Positions 51,116 through 59,806 are shown, counted from the stretch's first letter. The stretch: 64,000 nt of DNA from Comamonas_C sp026954015 (GCA_035063785.1 JAPSFS010000004.1:1-64000); one strand, 5' to 3'. The notes: generated by a model not told the origin, from the letters alone. Numbers and translations are program-made.

Positions 51116-53077
51116 ATGGCGACCATGCCCAAAGGCACGCATTCCGAGGAACTCCTGGCGCAGGTGGCCGCCTTGCCGCCGCTGCCCGGCGTCTACCGCT
51201 ATTTCGACGCGCAGGATGCGCTGCTGTACGTCGGCAAGGCACGCAACCTCAAGCGCCGCGTGAGCAGCTACTTCACGAAGGAGCACGGCGGCACGCGCGT
51301 GGGCCACATGGTCGGCAAGATCGTGCGGCTGGAGACCACGGTGGTGCGCTCCGAGGCGGAGGCGCTGCTGCTGGAAAACAACCTCATCAAGCAGCTGCAC
51401 CCCAAATACAACATTCTTTTTCGGGACGACAAGAGCTACCCGTACCTCAAGATCAGCGGCGTGGCGGCCAGGGACGGCACGACGGACGACCCCTCGCAGC
51501 GCTTTCCGCGCGTTGCCTACTACCGTGGCGCAGTGGACAAGCACAACCGGTATTTCGGGCCCTACCCGAATGCGTGGGCGGTCAAGCAGACGATCGAGCT
51601 GATCCAGAAGGTGTTTCGCCTGCGCACCTGCGAAGACACAGTGTTCGCGCACCGCACGCGCCCGTGCCTGCTCTACCAGATCAAGCGCTGCAGCGCGCCC
51701 TGCGTGGGCTACATCTCGCCCGAAGCGTACGCGCGGGACGTGCAGGGCGCCGAGGCACTGCTGCGTGGCGAGACGGACGCATTGCTCAGGACGCTGGAGG
51801 CGCGCATGCAGGCGCACTCCGACAGGCTCGAGTTCGAGCAGGCAGCCGAGGTGCGCAACCAGATCACCGCGCTGTCGCGCGTGCTCCACCAGCAGGGGGT
51901 GGAATCAATCGCCGACCGGGACGTGGACATCCTCGCGGTGCGCGTCGAAGGCGGGCGGGCCTGCGTCAACCTGGCGATGGTGCGCGGTGGCCGCCATCTT
52001 GGCGACCGCGCGTACTTTCCCACCCAGGTGGAGGATGCTGCGGGGGTGTACAGCGCCGAGGAGGCGGACGATGCGGCCGCTCGCGTGCAGCCGCTGGCCG
52101 CGCAGGTGCTGGAGGCGTTCATCGCGCAGCACTACCTGGAGGTGGCGGTGCCGCCGACGCTCATCGTGAGCGAGCCGGTCGATGCCACACTGGTGCAGGC
52201 GCTGGAGCAGCACAGCGGCACGCGCGTGACGGCGGTGCACCAGCCGCGCGAAGAGCGACGCGTCTGGCTCGAGATGGCGCAGACCAACGCGCGCATCCAG
52301 CTGGCGCGGCTGCTGGCGGAAGAGGGCTCGCAGCAGGCGCGTACGCGCGCGCTGGCCGATGCGCTGGGGCTGGACGTGCAGCAGCTCGACGAGCTCACGA
52401 TCGAGTGTTTCGACATCTCGCACACGGCGGGGGAAGCCACGCAGGCCTCGTGCGTGGTGTTTCACCACCACAAGATGCAGCACGGCGCATACCGGCGCTT
52501 CAAGATCGATGGCATCACGCCGGGGGACGATTACGCGGCCATGCGCCAGGTGCTCGAGCGCCGCTACCGCCCCGTCGCGCAGGCGCAGCAGGAGGCGGGT
52601 GGCGCGCAGGTGACGCGCGCCGGCGCGCGGCTACCCGACGTGGTGCTGGTCGATGGCGGACGCGGCCAGGTGGCGATGGCGCGCGCCGTGTTCACCGAGC
52701 TGGGCCTCGATCTTTCGCGCATAGTGGGGGTGGAGAAGGGCGAGGGCCGCAAGGTCGGACTCGAAGAGCTGGTGTTTGCCGACGGGCGCGAGAAGGCCTA
52801 TCTGGGGCACGACTCGGCCGCGTTGATGCTCGTGGCGCAGATCCGCGACGAGGCGCATCGTTTCGCGATCACCGGCATGCGCGCCGCGCGCGCACGGGTG
52901 CGCACGGGCGGCAGTCGGCTGGAGGACATTGCGGGCGTGGGCCCGCGCAAGCGCGCGCGGCTGCTGCAGCGCTTTGGCGGCGTCAAGGGCGTGCGGGACG
53001 CAAGCGTCGAAGACCTGGCGACCGTGGAAGGCGTTTCGCGCGCACTCGCCGAAGTGATTTACCAGGCGCTGCGCTAG
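51116..53077 (+). CDS. uvrC: Excinuclease ABC subunit C
   Basis: This encodes 653 residues. UvrC makes the two incisions in nucleotide excision repair. The N-terminal GIY-YIG nuclease (PGVYRYFDAQDALLYVGKAR) makes the 3' cut. The UVR domain (LEFEQAAEVRNQITALSRVL) binds UvrB. The RNase H-like nuclease (ECFDISHTAGEATQASCVVF, DVVLVDGGRGQVAMARAVF) makes the 5' cut. C-terminal helix-hairpin-helix motifs (DIAGVGPRKRARLLQRFGGV) bind DNA. A short convergent gene follows. Confidence 0.96.
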   Translation: MATMPKGTHSEELLAQVAALPPLPGVYRYFDAQDALLYVGKARNLKRRVSSYFTKEHGGTRVGHMVGKIVRLETTVVRSEAEALLLENNLIKQLHPKYNILFRDDKSYPYLKISGVAARDGTTDDPSQRFPRVAYYRGAVDKHNRYFGPYPNAWAVKQTIELIQKVFRLRTCEDTVFAHRTRPCLLYQIKRCSAPCVGYISPEAYARDVQGAEALLRGETDALLRTLEARMQAHSDRLEFEQAAEVRNQITALSRVLHQQGVESIADRDVDILAVRVEGGRACVNLAMVRGGRHLGDRAYFPTQVEDAAGVYSAEEADDAAARVQPLAAQVLEAFIAQHYLEVAVPPTLIVSEPVDATLVQALEQHSGTRVTAVHQPREERRVWLEMAQTNARIQLARLLAEEGSQQARTRALADALGLDVQQLDELTIECFDISHTAGEATQASCVVFHHHKMQHGAYRRFKIDGITPGDDYAAMRQVLERRYRPVAQAQQEAGGAQVTRAGARLPDVVLVDGGRGQVAMARAVFTELGLDLSRIVGVEKGEGRKVGLEELVFADGREKAYLGHDSAALMLVAQIRDEAHRFAITGMRAARARVRTGGSRLEDIAGVGPRKRARLLQRFGGVKGVRDASVEDLATVEGVSRALAEVIYQALR

Positions 53078-53079
53078 CC

Positions 53080-53196
53080 TCAGCAGACGGCCGACAGCAC
53101 GTCGATGATCTGTCTCTCCCGTTCGGTCAGCGCGGCGTAGCCGCGGGCCATCAGGTGGCGCAGGGCCGCATAGATTTCGGTGTCCGAGTAGCGCAT
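53080..53196 (-). CDS. Possible 38-residue small protein
   Basis: An ATG-to-TGA frame reads MRYSDTEIYAALRHLMARGY then AALTERERQIIDVLSAVC. The composition looks like a folded helical peptide rather than a GC shadow, and GGGGAT lies 8 bases before the ATG. The LTERERQIIDVLS end superficially recalls LuxR-type helix-turn-helix starts, but it is too short to be one. It is convergent with uvrC, with 2 bases between the stop codons. I do not recognise it. Confidence 0.45.
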   Translation of the reverse strand: MRYSDTEIYAALRHLMARGYAALTERERQIIDVLSAVC

Positions 53197-53359
53197 GGAT
53201 ACATCCCCGTGGTTGGTGCCAGCGTTGCGTCGCAATGCCGTGAAGCGTCGATGGAGACGATAAGGGCGTGTACGTCAGCGTGAAGCCCGGATAAGCGGGG
53301 CGGATGGTTGCTACATCGCGTTGGATCGGCATCCCGCACACCCCGCGAGGGCAGCGGTA

Positions 53360-54013
53360 TCAGGGGGCGAGCCGTTCGCGCAGCCATGTGCCAGCTTCAA
53401 GCCGGTAGCGCAGCCGGTCGTGCAATCGGCTCTTGCGGCCCTGCCAGAACTCCCAGCGATCGGGCTTGAGCCGGAATCCGCCCCAGTGCGGCGGGCGCGG
53501 CGGCTGCAGCAGGAACTGCGCGCCGTAGCGCGTGGCGTTGGCGACGAGCGTCTTGCGGCTGGCGATCACCTGGCTTTGCGGGCTGGCCCAGGCGCCGATG
53601 CGCGAATCGAGCGGGCGGCTCTGGTAGTAGGCGTCGCTCTCTTGTGCGCTGGTGCGTTCGACCGTGCCCTCGATGCGCACCACGCGCTCGAGCGGCACCC
53701 AGTGAAACTGCAGCGCGGCGTACGGGTTGCCCGCCAGTTCACGGCCCTTGCGGCTGTCGTAGTTGGTATAGAACACGATGCCACGTGCGTCGTAGCCCTT
53801 GATCAGCACGATGCGGGTGCTGGGGCGCAGGTCACTGGCCACGGTGGCGAGCGTCATCGCGTTGGGCTCGGGCACCTCGGCCGCCAGCGCCTCGCCCAGC
53901 CATTGGTCGAATTGCTGCAGCGGATCGGCGTGCGAGGCGTCTTCGCTCAGTTCGGCGCGCTCGTAGCTTTTGCGCAGGTTGGCGATCGTGCTGGACAGCG
54001 GGGCGGAGGTCAT
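53360..54013 (-). CDS. pdxH: Pyridoxamine 5'-phosphate oxidase
   Basis: This encodes 217 residues. PdxH is an FMN enzyme that makes pyridoxal phosphate, the last step of vitamin B6 synthesis. Motifs: RIVLIKGYDARGIVFYTNYD, SRKGRELAGNPYAALQFHWV, VVRIEGTVERTSAQESDAYY and the C-terminal WGGFRLKPDRWEFWQGRKSR. The N-terminal helix (LRKSYERAELSEDASHADPL) is typical. The start overlaps the chaC stop codon (ATGA), coupling the two. Confidence 0.95.
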   Translation of the reverse strand: MTSAPLSSTIANLRKSYERAELSEDASHADPLQQFDQWLGEALAAEVPEPNAMTLATVASDLRPSTRIVLIKGYDARGIVFYTNYDSRKGRELAGNPYAALQFHWVPLERVVRIEGTVERTSAQESDAYYQSRPLDSRIGAWASPQSQVIASRKTLVANATRYGAQFLLQPPRPPHWGGFRLKPDRWEFWQGRKSRLHDRLRYRLEAGTWLRERLAP

Positions 54014-54630
54014 CGCGCGATTGTGCCCGCGGCGGCGATGATGCGGGCCAGCGCGCGGTCATGGATGCCCAGGCGTTGCAGCTCCTGGTGCGTGGCTTCG
54101 GCGTATTCGCGCGTGCTGCCGTAGATGCCGCGCACGTGCTCGAAGATGTGCCGGTATTCGCCATCCGCAAGGACGCCGGTGTAGGCCGCGCTGGCACGCG
54201 ACAGCGTGAAGCCGAGCGCGCGCACCGGGCCTTGTGGCGTGCGGCAGTGCAGCCAGCGCGGGTCGTACACCGGCATGGGCATTTCGCGTTGCCACAAGGC
54301 CGGAAAGACGGCGGGCACCGCCGCGCGCGGGACGCGGTAGGCGATGCCGCGGCAACTGCCGCCCGCGATCAGCGCGAACACGAGGCCGGGGCGCGCGGGC
54401 GTGCCGCGATTCACGTGGCTCCACATCTGCAGGGCCCGGTGCCAGCCGTGGACCGTGGCACTGCGCCGTTCGTCATAGGGCAGATCGGGGCGCCACATGA
54501 GCGAGCCGTAGCCGAACACCCAGAGGTCGCCTCGCTGCGCGCGCCACTCGTTCAGCATTCGTTCGTAGAGCGGGTCCGCGGCGGGTGCGCGCGCCGCGCG
54601 GTGGGAAGAGGGCGATGTGCGATCGGACAT
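54010..54630 (-). CDS. ChaC-family gamma-glutamylcyclotransferase
   Basis: This encodes 206 residues. The family signature LWVFGYGSLMWRPDLPYDER is near residue 36, followed by WHRALQMWSHVNRGTPARPG, GGSCRGIAYRVPRAAV and the catalytic glutamate region near LWQREMPMPVYDPRW. ChaC enzymes cleave glutathione or gamma-glutamyl peptides to 5-oxoproline. It precedes and overlaps pdxH. Its upstream region holds the full 161 bp repeat and the divergent greA. Confidence 0.88.
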   Translation of the reverse strand: MSDRTSPSSHRAARAPAADPLYERMLNEWRAQRGDLWVFGYGSLMWRPDLPYDERRSATVHGWHRALQMWSHVNRGTPARPGLVFALIAGGSCRGIAYRVPRAAVPAVFPALWQREMPMPVYDPRWLHCRTPQGPVRALGFTLSRASAAYTGVLADGEYRHIFEHVRGIYGSTREYAEATHQELQRLGIHDRALARIIAAAGTIAR

Positions 54631-54675
54631 GCGCGACGGATTCTAGGCGGGATGCGTCGCACTAAAATGGCCCAG

Positions 54676-54836
54676 GGCAACGCTGAACAAGTCGCTGCGA
54701 TGCGGCGCGCCCTGTCTGGGGACGGGATGCAAGGCGCAAAGCGCAGACATGGCGGTGGCCATGGCGAGCCTTTGCAACGCCGCAGACCGCTTCAGGCAGG
54801 GATGCGACGCGCGCGAGGGACGTGTTCGGCGTTGCC
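54676..54836. repeat. 161 bp MITE-like repeat, reference copy B (family M)
   Basis: The ends are near-perfect inverted repeats: GGCAACGCTGAACAAGTC on the left, and GGCAACGCCGAACACGTC when the right end is read in reverse (16 of 18). The element is flanked by a 4 bp direct repeat CCAG (54672-54675 and 54837-54840), as left by a transposition. It has no coding capacity, and contains an internal CCATGGC palindrome. It lies in the divergent chaC-greA spacer. Confidence 0.88.
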
Positions 54837-54908
54837 CCAGTTCGCAAGGCCATCTGCGCAGCTCGCAGGTGGTCTCTTGTTTTGCGTCGTTCACTCGTTC
54901 GAATTGCC

Positions 54909-55385
54909 ATGGCCACCCTACCGATCACCAAGCGCGGTGCAGAAAAACTCAAGGCGGAGTTGCAGCGCCTCAAGACCAAGGACCGTCCCGCCGTCATCGC
55001 CGCGATCGCCGAGGCGCGCTCGCAGGGAGACTTGAGCGAAAACGCCGAGTACGACGCGGCCAAGGACCACCAGGGCTTCATCGAAGGGCGCATCGCCGAG
55101 ATCGAGGGCAAGCTGGCGGCGGCGCAGATCATCGACCCCGCGACCGTGGACGCCGAGGGCCGCGTGGTGTTCGGCGCCACGGTGGATCTGGAAGACGTGG
55201 ACTCGGGCGAGGCCGTGACCTACCAGATCGTCGGCGAGGATGAGGCCGACCTGAAGCACGGCCTCGTCAACATCGGCAGCCCGATCGCGCGCGCACTCAT
55301 CGGCAAGGAAGTGGGCGACACCGCCGACGTGCGGGCGCCCGGCGGCGTGCGCTCCTACGAAGTCGTGGCCGTGCGCTACGTCTGA
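54909..55385 (+). CDS. greA: Transcription elongation factor GreA
   Basis: This encodes 158 residues. GreA rescues backtracked RNA polymerase by stimulating transcript cleavage. The N-terminal coiled coil (PITKRGAEKLKAELQRLKTK ... IAEARSQGDLSENAEYDAAK) contains the acidic tip DLSENAEYDAAK. The C-terminal FKBP-like domain ends with GDTADVRAPGGVRSYEVVAV. The ATG at MATLPITKRG is used. The upstream spacer includes the MITE-like element at 54676. Confidence 0.96.
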   Translation: MATLPITKRGAEKLKAELQRLKTKDRPAVIAAIAEARSQGDLSENAEYDAAKDHQGFIEGRIAEIEGKLAAAQIIDPATVDAEGRVVFGATVDLEDVDSGEAVTYQIVGEDEADLKHGLVNIGSPIARALIGKEVGDTADVRAPGGVRSYEVVAVRYV

Positions 55386-55387
55386 CC

Positions 55388-55807
55388 ATGCTTGCGCGCC
55401 TGCCGGTGTTTGCCGCCGCGCTGTGGTGGAGCAGCCTGTCGGTGATCGGCTTCGTCGCCGTGCCGCTGGTGTTCGTGCGCATCCCGCAGAGAATGCTGGC
55501 GGGGTACATGGCAGCGAGCCTGTTTGAGGCGCAAACCTATATTTCGATAGCTTGCTGCGCTCTTCTGCTGGTGTTTTCGAAACGGAAACATATCAAAAAC
55601 ATTGCGCTGCAAGCGCCAGCAGCTCTTGTTTTCGTGATCCTCGGCATGCTGCTGGCCCTGGTGCTGCAGTTTGGCGTGGCGCCGCGCGTCATCGCCTACC
55701 ACGGTGTGCGGCTGTGGCATAACGTGGCCACCGGCCTGTACGTGGGGCAGTGGCTGTGCGCCAGCATCGTGCTCTGGCGGCTTGCGGGTAATTCCGCGCA
55801 GCGCTGA
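55388..55807 (+). CDS. DUF4149-family membrane protein with a possible repeat insertion
   Basis: This encodes 139 residues with four hydrophobic segments: FAAALWWSSLSVIGFVAVPL, YISIACCALLLVF, APAALVFVILGMLLALVLQF and WLCASIVLWRLAG. The family follows greA in many betaproteobacteria; its function is unknown. The central section, residues ~53-82 (SIACCALLLVFSKRKHIKNI then ALQAPAALV), is AT-richer and resembles family-P repeat sequence, so the second helix may be partly derived from the repeat. Confidence 0.75.
   Translation: MLARLPVFAAALWWSSLSVIGFVAVPLVFVRIPQRMLAGYMAASLFEAQTYISIACCALLLVFSKRKHIKNIALQAPAALVFVILGMLLALVLQFGVAPRVIAYHGVRLWHNVATGLYVGQWLCASIVLWRLAGNSAQR
55541..55632. repeat. Possible rearranged family-P repeat inside the DUF4149 gene
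   Basis: The left part reads ATAGCTTGCTGCGCT (reverse end of the repeat) and the right part GCGCTGCAAGCGCCAGCAGC-T (forward end), separated by an AT-rich 40 bases. The local base composition differs from the surrounding gene. The match is looser than at rlmD. Confidence 0.4.
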
Positions 55808-55837
55808 TGCCTGCGTGGGGGTGGGTTCAGCACCGCC

Positions 55838-56593
55838 TCAGCGCCCCTCCCAGGCCCGTTCGACCCAGGGCGCCGGCCGGATGTAGTGCAGCGCCTTGTT
55901 GCGCCGCCCCGCGAGCGCGTCGTGCGGGTTCACCTCGCCGTGGAAGATGACGATGCGCGCGCCGTCCGGAACGAACGGGGCGCGCCAGTAGTTGCTCGGC
56001 CACGTCGGGATGCACTGGTACTTGAAGCTCGGGCACCAGCCGTCGGGCCAGTAATCGAGCTTGCCCTGGCGGTGCAGGAAGTGCGAGAGGAAGTGCTGCT
56101 CGTTGCGGTGGCGCGCGCGCACTTCGTCGATGTGCCCGCGAAAGTACGCGAGCACGTCCGCGTGGGCGCCGAGCTCGAACCGGTAGACGGACGAGTTGCC
56201 GATGATGCGTTCGCCCACGCGCCAGAAGCGCGGGTAGTCGTGGATGATGAGGAAGTCGCCCGGCAGGGTAAAGAAATCATCGAGCGAGCCGACGATGACC
56301 ACGTCCAGGTCCAGGAACAGCGCGGTGCCGCGCAGGCCGTGCAGGTCGGCCTCGAAGGTGGTGAGCTTCTTCCACGCGCCGTCGCGCTGGCCGGGCTGCA
56401 GTTGCAGGTTCAGCGGCGGAATCGGCAGGCAGTGCACCTCGGCGCGCACACCTTCGGCGTTGTCCGTGAGGCAGACGAAATTGAAATCGCCGCTCAGGTG
56501 GCGGTGCACCATCGCATACAGGCGATTGACGTACTCGGGGCCGTACTTCGTGCCCCATTTCATGCACAGGATGTGGCGCTGCGTGCCGGTCAT
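55838..56593 (-). CDS. Putative glycosyltransferase (DxD motif, GT8-like)
   Basis: This encodes 251 residues. A nucleotide-sugar transferase pattern is visible: LCMKWGTKYGPEYVNRLYAM, FVCLTDNAEGVRAEVHCLPI and the metal-binding DLDVV in ALFLDLDVVIVGSLDDFF. This is followed by a late HGEVNPHDAL that could be the usual second metal-ligand histidine region. It is likely cytoplasmic, acting on a glycan or lipid acceptor, but the substrate is unknown. No surface-polysaccharide cluster is adjacent. It is downstream of yhbY on the same strand, separated by a 3-base gap. Confidence 0.65.
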   Translation of the reverse strand: MTGTQRHILCMKWGTKYGPEYVNRLYAMVHRHLSGDFNFVCLTDNAEGVRAEVHCLPIPPLNLQLQPGQRDGAWKKLTTFEADLHGLRGTALFLDLDVVIVGSLDDFFTLPGDFLIIHDYPRFWRVGERIIGNSSVYRFELGAHADVLAYFRGHIDEVRARHRNEQHFLSHFLHRQGKLDYWPDGWCPSFKYQCIPTWPSNYWRAPFVPDGARIVIFHGEVNPHDALAGRRNKALHYIRPAPWVERAWEGR

Positions 56594-56596
56594 CGG

Positions 56597-57058
56597 CTAG
56601 CGCTTCTTGATGGACTTCTGCTTGGGCTTGGCGCGCTTGATCTGTCCGCCCGCGGTGAGGCGCTGGTTGCCCAGTACCTTGAGCTGCTTGATCTCGGGGC
56701 GCTGGCCGGGGCGACCGAACTTGAGCACCCTGACCTCGCGCGGGCCGGGTTTGCGGTCGTCGTCGATCGCCTTGTGCTTTTCGGGCACCGGGCGCCAGAG
56801 CACGAGCAGCTTGCCGATGTGCTGCACCGGCGCGGCGCTCAGCGTGTCGGCAAGCTGGCGGTAGAGCGCATCGCGCTCGGCGCGGTCGTCGCTGAAGACG
56901 CGCACCTTGATCAGCCCGTGCGCCGAGAGCGCGGCGTCCACCTCGTGGCGCACGGCGTCCGTGAGGCCGTCGTTGCCGATCAGCACCACGGGATGCAGGT
57001 GGTGCGCCTGCGCGCGGTGGGTGCGCCGTTCGGCGGGGGTGAGCTCTAGCTGTGGCAT
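56597..57058 (-). CDS. yhbY: YhbY-family CRM-domain RNA-binding protein
   Basis: This encodes 153 residues. The N-terminal ~90 residues are a CRM (YhbY) domain: LTPAERRTHRAQAHHLHPVV, IGNDGLTDAVRHEVDAALSA, HGLIKVRVFSDD and the end GKLLVLWRP. E. coli YhbY binds pre-50S ribosomal particles. The last ~60 residues are a basic tail (GGQIKRAKPKQKSIKKR) that is not in E. coli YhbY. It is divergent from rlmE, with 39 bases between the start codons, as in many proteobacteria. Confidence 0.9.
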   Translation of the reverse strand: MPQLELTPAERRTHRAQAHHLHPVVLIGNDGLTDAVRHEVDAALSAHGLIKVRVFSDDRAERDALYRQLADTLSAAPVQHIGKLLVLWRPVPEKHKAIDDDRKPGPREVRVLKFGRPGQRPEIKQLKVLGNQRLTAGGQIKRAKPKQKSIKKR

Positions 57059-57097
57059 GCGCGCATTATCCCAGCGCCGTCGCGGACAATGGCGGCC

Positions 57098-57751
57098 ATG
57101 AAGGTCAGGACCAAGAGCAAGAAGGTCAACAAGGCGTGGCTGCACCAGCAGGCGACCGACCCGTGGGTGCGCCTGGCGCACAAGGAGGGCTACCGTGCCC
57201 GCGCCGTGTACAAGCTCAAGGAGATCGACGAGCGGCTGCGGCTGCTGCGCCCCGGGCAGGTGGTCGTCGATCTGGGCAGCACCCCGGGCGCGTGGAGCCA
57301 GTACGTGCGCCATCGCCTCGCGCCGCAGGGCGCGGCGGCGGGCGCGCTCGACGGCTGCGTCGTCGCGCTCGACCTGCTTCCCATGGAGCCGATCGAGGGT
57401 GTGATGTTCCTGCAGGGGGATTTTCGCGAGGAAGAGACGCTTGCGCGCCTTGCGCAGGCGCTGGGCGGCAGGGCGGTCGACGTGGTGGTCTCGGACATGG
57501 CGCCCAACCTGTCGGGTGTGGCCTCGGTCGATACCGCGCGCATCGCGCATCTGGTGGAGCTCGCGGTGGATTTCGCGGTGCAGCATCTGGCGCGCGACGG
57601 CGCGCTGGTGACCAAGGTATTTCACGGCGCGGGGTACGCGCAGTGGGTGGCGCTGTTTCGGCAGCGGTTTCGCACCGTGAAGGTGTTCAAGCCCAAGGCG
57701 TCGCGCGAACAGTCGGCAGAAACGTACCTGGTGGGGCTGGGCCTGCGCTGA
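57098..57751 (+). CDS. rlmE: 23S rRNA (uridine-2552-2'-O)-methyltransferase RlmE (FtsJ/RrmJ)
   Basis: This encodes 217 residues. It starts MKVRTKSKKVNKAWLHQQAT (an ATG three codons earlier is possible). The catalytic tetrad and SAM site are in YRARAVYKLKEIDERLRLL, VVVDLGSTPGAWSQYVRHRL, DVVVSDMAPNLSGVASVDT and DGALVTKVFHGAGYAQWVAL. It methylates U2552 late in 50S assembly. It is paired with ftsH downstream, the well-known ftsJ-ftsH arrangement. Confidence 0.95.
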   Translation: MKVRTKSKKVNKAWLHQQATDPWVRLAHKEGYRARAVYKLKEIDERLRLLRPGQVVVDLGSTPGAWSQYVRHRLAPQGAAAGALDGCVVALDLLPMEPIEGVMFLQGDFREEETLARLAQALGGRAVDVVVSDMAPNLSGVASVDTARIAHLVELAVDFAVQHLARDGALVTKVFHGAGYAQWVALFRQRFRTVKVFKPKASREQSAETYLVGLGLR

Positions 57752-57870
57752 GCGTGTCCCCACCAGGGGGAATGGGCGCGGCTACAGGGTTGAAGCGCCT
57801 ACAATCGGCCCCAAGTACGTACCGTGTGTGCTGGGCGGTCGTCGCTTCGCGTCTGAACCTGGAGTTGCGC

Positions 57871-59787
57871 TTGAACAATCAGTGGTTTTCGAAAATTGCC
57901 GTGTGGCTGGTGGTGGCCATGGTGCTGTTCACGGTGTTCCGGCAGTTCGATACCCGCGCCACGATGGGTTCCGGCGCGATCGGCTATTCGGACTTCCTCG
58001 AACAGGTGCGCAGCAACCACATCCGCAGCGCGACGATCCAGGAAGGGCCCGGCGGCACCGAAATCCTCGCGACGACGACGGATGATCGCAAGGTGCGCAC
58101 CACCGCGACCTACCTCGATCGCGGGCTCGTGGGCGACCTGATCGACCACAACGTCAAGTTCGACGTGAAGCCGCGCGAAGAGGGGTCGCTGCTCATGACG
58201 CTGCTCGTGAGCTGGGGGCCGATGCTGCTGCTGATCGGCGTGTGGATCTACTTCATGCGACAGATGCAGGGCGGCGGCAAGGGCGGTGCGTTCAGCTTCG
58301 GCAAGTCCAAGGCGCGCATGCTCGACGAGAACAACAACACCATCACCTTCGCGGATGTCGCAGGCTGCGACGAGGCCAAGGAAGAGGTCAAGGAGGTCGT
58401 CGATTTCCTGAAAGACCCACAGAAGTACCAGAAGCTCGGCGGACGCATCCCGCGCGGGCTGCTGCTCGTCGGCCCGCCGGGCACGGGCAAGACGCTGCTG
58501 GCCAAGTCCATCGCGGGCGAGGCCAAGGTACCGTTCTTCAGCATCAGCGGCTCGGATTTCGTCGAGATGTTCGTCGGTGTGGGCGCGGCGCGCGTGCGCG
58601 ACATGTTCGAGAACGCCAAGAAGAACGCGCCCTGCATCATCTTCGTCGATGAAATCGACGCCGTCGGGCGCCAGCGTGGCGCGGGCCTGGGCGGCGGCAA
58701 CGACGAGCGCGAGCAGACGCTCAACCAGATGCTGGTCGAGATGGACGGGTTTGAAACCAACCTGGGCGTGATCGTGGTGGCCGCCACCAACCGCCCCGAC
58801 ATACTCGATGCGGCGTTGCTGCGCCCCGGCCGCTTCGACCGCCAGGTCTATGTGACGCTGCCCGACATCCGCGGGCGCGAGCAGATCCTGAACGTGCACA
58901 TGCGCAAGATCCCCGCGGGACAGGACGTGAACGCCAGCGTCATCGCGCGCGGCACGCCCGGCATGAGCGGCGCGGACCTGGCCAACCTGTGCAACGAAGC
59001 GGCGCTGATGGCCGCGCGGCGCAATGCGCGCGTGGTCGAGATGCAGGACTTCGAGAAGGCCAAGGACAAGATCATCATGGGCCCGGAGCGCAAGAGCATG
59101 GTGATGCCCGAGGAAGAGCGGCGCAACACCGCCTACCACGAGAGCGGCCATGCGCTGATCGGGCGGCTGCTGCCCAAGTGCGACCCGGTGCACAAGGTGA
59201 CGATCATCCCGCGCGGGCGCGCGCTGGGCGTGACCATGGCGCTGCCCGAGCAGGATCGCTACTCCTACGACAAGGAGTACATGCTCAACCAGATCGCGAT
59301 GCTCTTTGGCGGGCGCATTGCCGAAGAGGTCTTCATGCACCAGATGACCACGGGCGCGAGCAACGACTTCGAGCGCGCCACGCAGATCGCGCGCGACATG
59401 GTGATGCGCTACGGCATGACGCAGGCGCTGGGCCCCATGGTCTATGCGGAGAACGAGGGCGAGGTGTTCCTGGGCCGCTCGGTCACGAAGACGACCAACA
59501 TCTCGGAAGAGACGATGCAGAAGGTGGATGCCGAGGTGCGCCGCATCATCGATGAGCAGTACACGCTCGCGCGCGGCCTCATCGAGGGCAACCAGGACAA
59601 GATGCACGCGATGGCCAAGGCGCTGCTCGACTGGGAGACCATCGACATGGAGCAGCTCGACGACATCATGGCCGGCAGGGACCCGCGCCCGCCCAAGGAC
59701 TGGACGCCGCGCACGCCGCCGTCGGGCGGTGGCGGCGGGGGCAGTGCACCCGCGGTCAAGACCGATCCGGCGCCCACGGCCGCCTGA
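57871..59787 (+). CDS. ftsH: ATP-dependent zinc metalloprotease FtsH
   Basis: This encodes 638 residues, the usual length. FtsH degrades short-lived and misassembled membrane proteins. Two N-terminal membrane helices (VWLVVAMVLFTVFRQF and LLIGVWIYFMRQ) flank a periplasmic domain. The AAA module has Walker A G201-T208 (GPPGTGKT), Walker B CIIFVDEIDAVGR and the SRH ATNRPDILDAALLRPGRFD. Zinc ligands are in HESGH at 423-427. I chose the TTG start (GGAG six bases upstream) because homologues begin MNNNxFSK; no ATG fits. It ends at an intrinsic terminator. Confidence 0.96.
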   Translation: MNNQWFSKIAVWLVVAMVLFTVFRQFDTRATMGSGAIGYSDFLEQVRSNHIRSATIQEGPGGTEILATTTDDRKVRTTATYLDRGLVGDLIDHNVKFDVKPREEGSLLMTLLVSWGPMLLLIGVWIYFMRQMQGGGKGGAFSFGKSKARMLDENNNTITFADVAGCDEAKEEVKEVVDFLKDPQKYQKLGGRIPRGLLLVGPPGTGKTLLAKSIAGEAKVPFFSISGSDFVEMFVGVGAARVRDMFENAKKNAPCIIFVDEIDAVGRQRGAGLGGGNDEREQTLNQMLVEMDGFETNLGVIVVAATNRPDILDAALLRPGRFDRQVYVTLPDIRGREQILNVHMRKIPAGQDVNASVIARGTPGMSGADLANLCNEAALMAARRNARVVEMQDFEKAKDKIIMGPERKSMVMPEEERRNTAYHESGHALIGRLLPKCDPVHKVTIIPRGRALGVTMALPEQDRYSYDKEYMLNQIAMLFGGRIAEEVFMHQMTTGASNDFERATQIARDMVMRYGMTQALGPMVYAENEGEVFLGRSVTKTTNISEETMQKVDAEVRRIIDEQYTLARGLIEGNQDKMHAMAKALLDWETIDMEQLDDIMAGRDPRPPKDWTPRTPPSGGGGGGSAPAVKTDPAPTAA

Positions 59788-59806
59788 TCGGGCCAGCACG
59801 CACGAG

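Noticed and set aside
57052..57870. N-terminal extension of ftsH through the rlmE region
   Set aside because: It overlaps rlmE in another frame. The FtsH-like sequence begins at the TTG at 57871, which has a well-placed GGAG.
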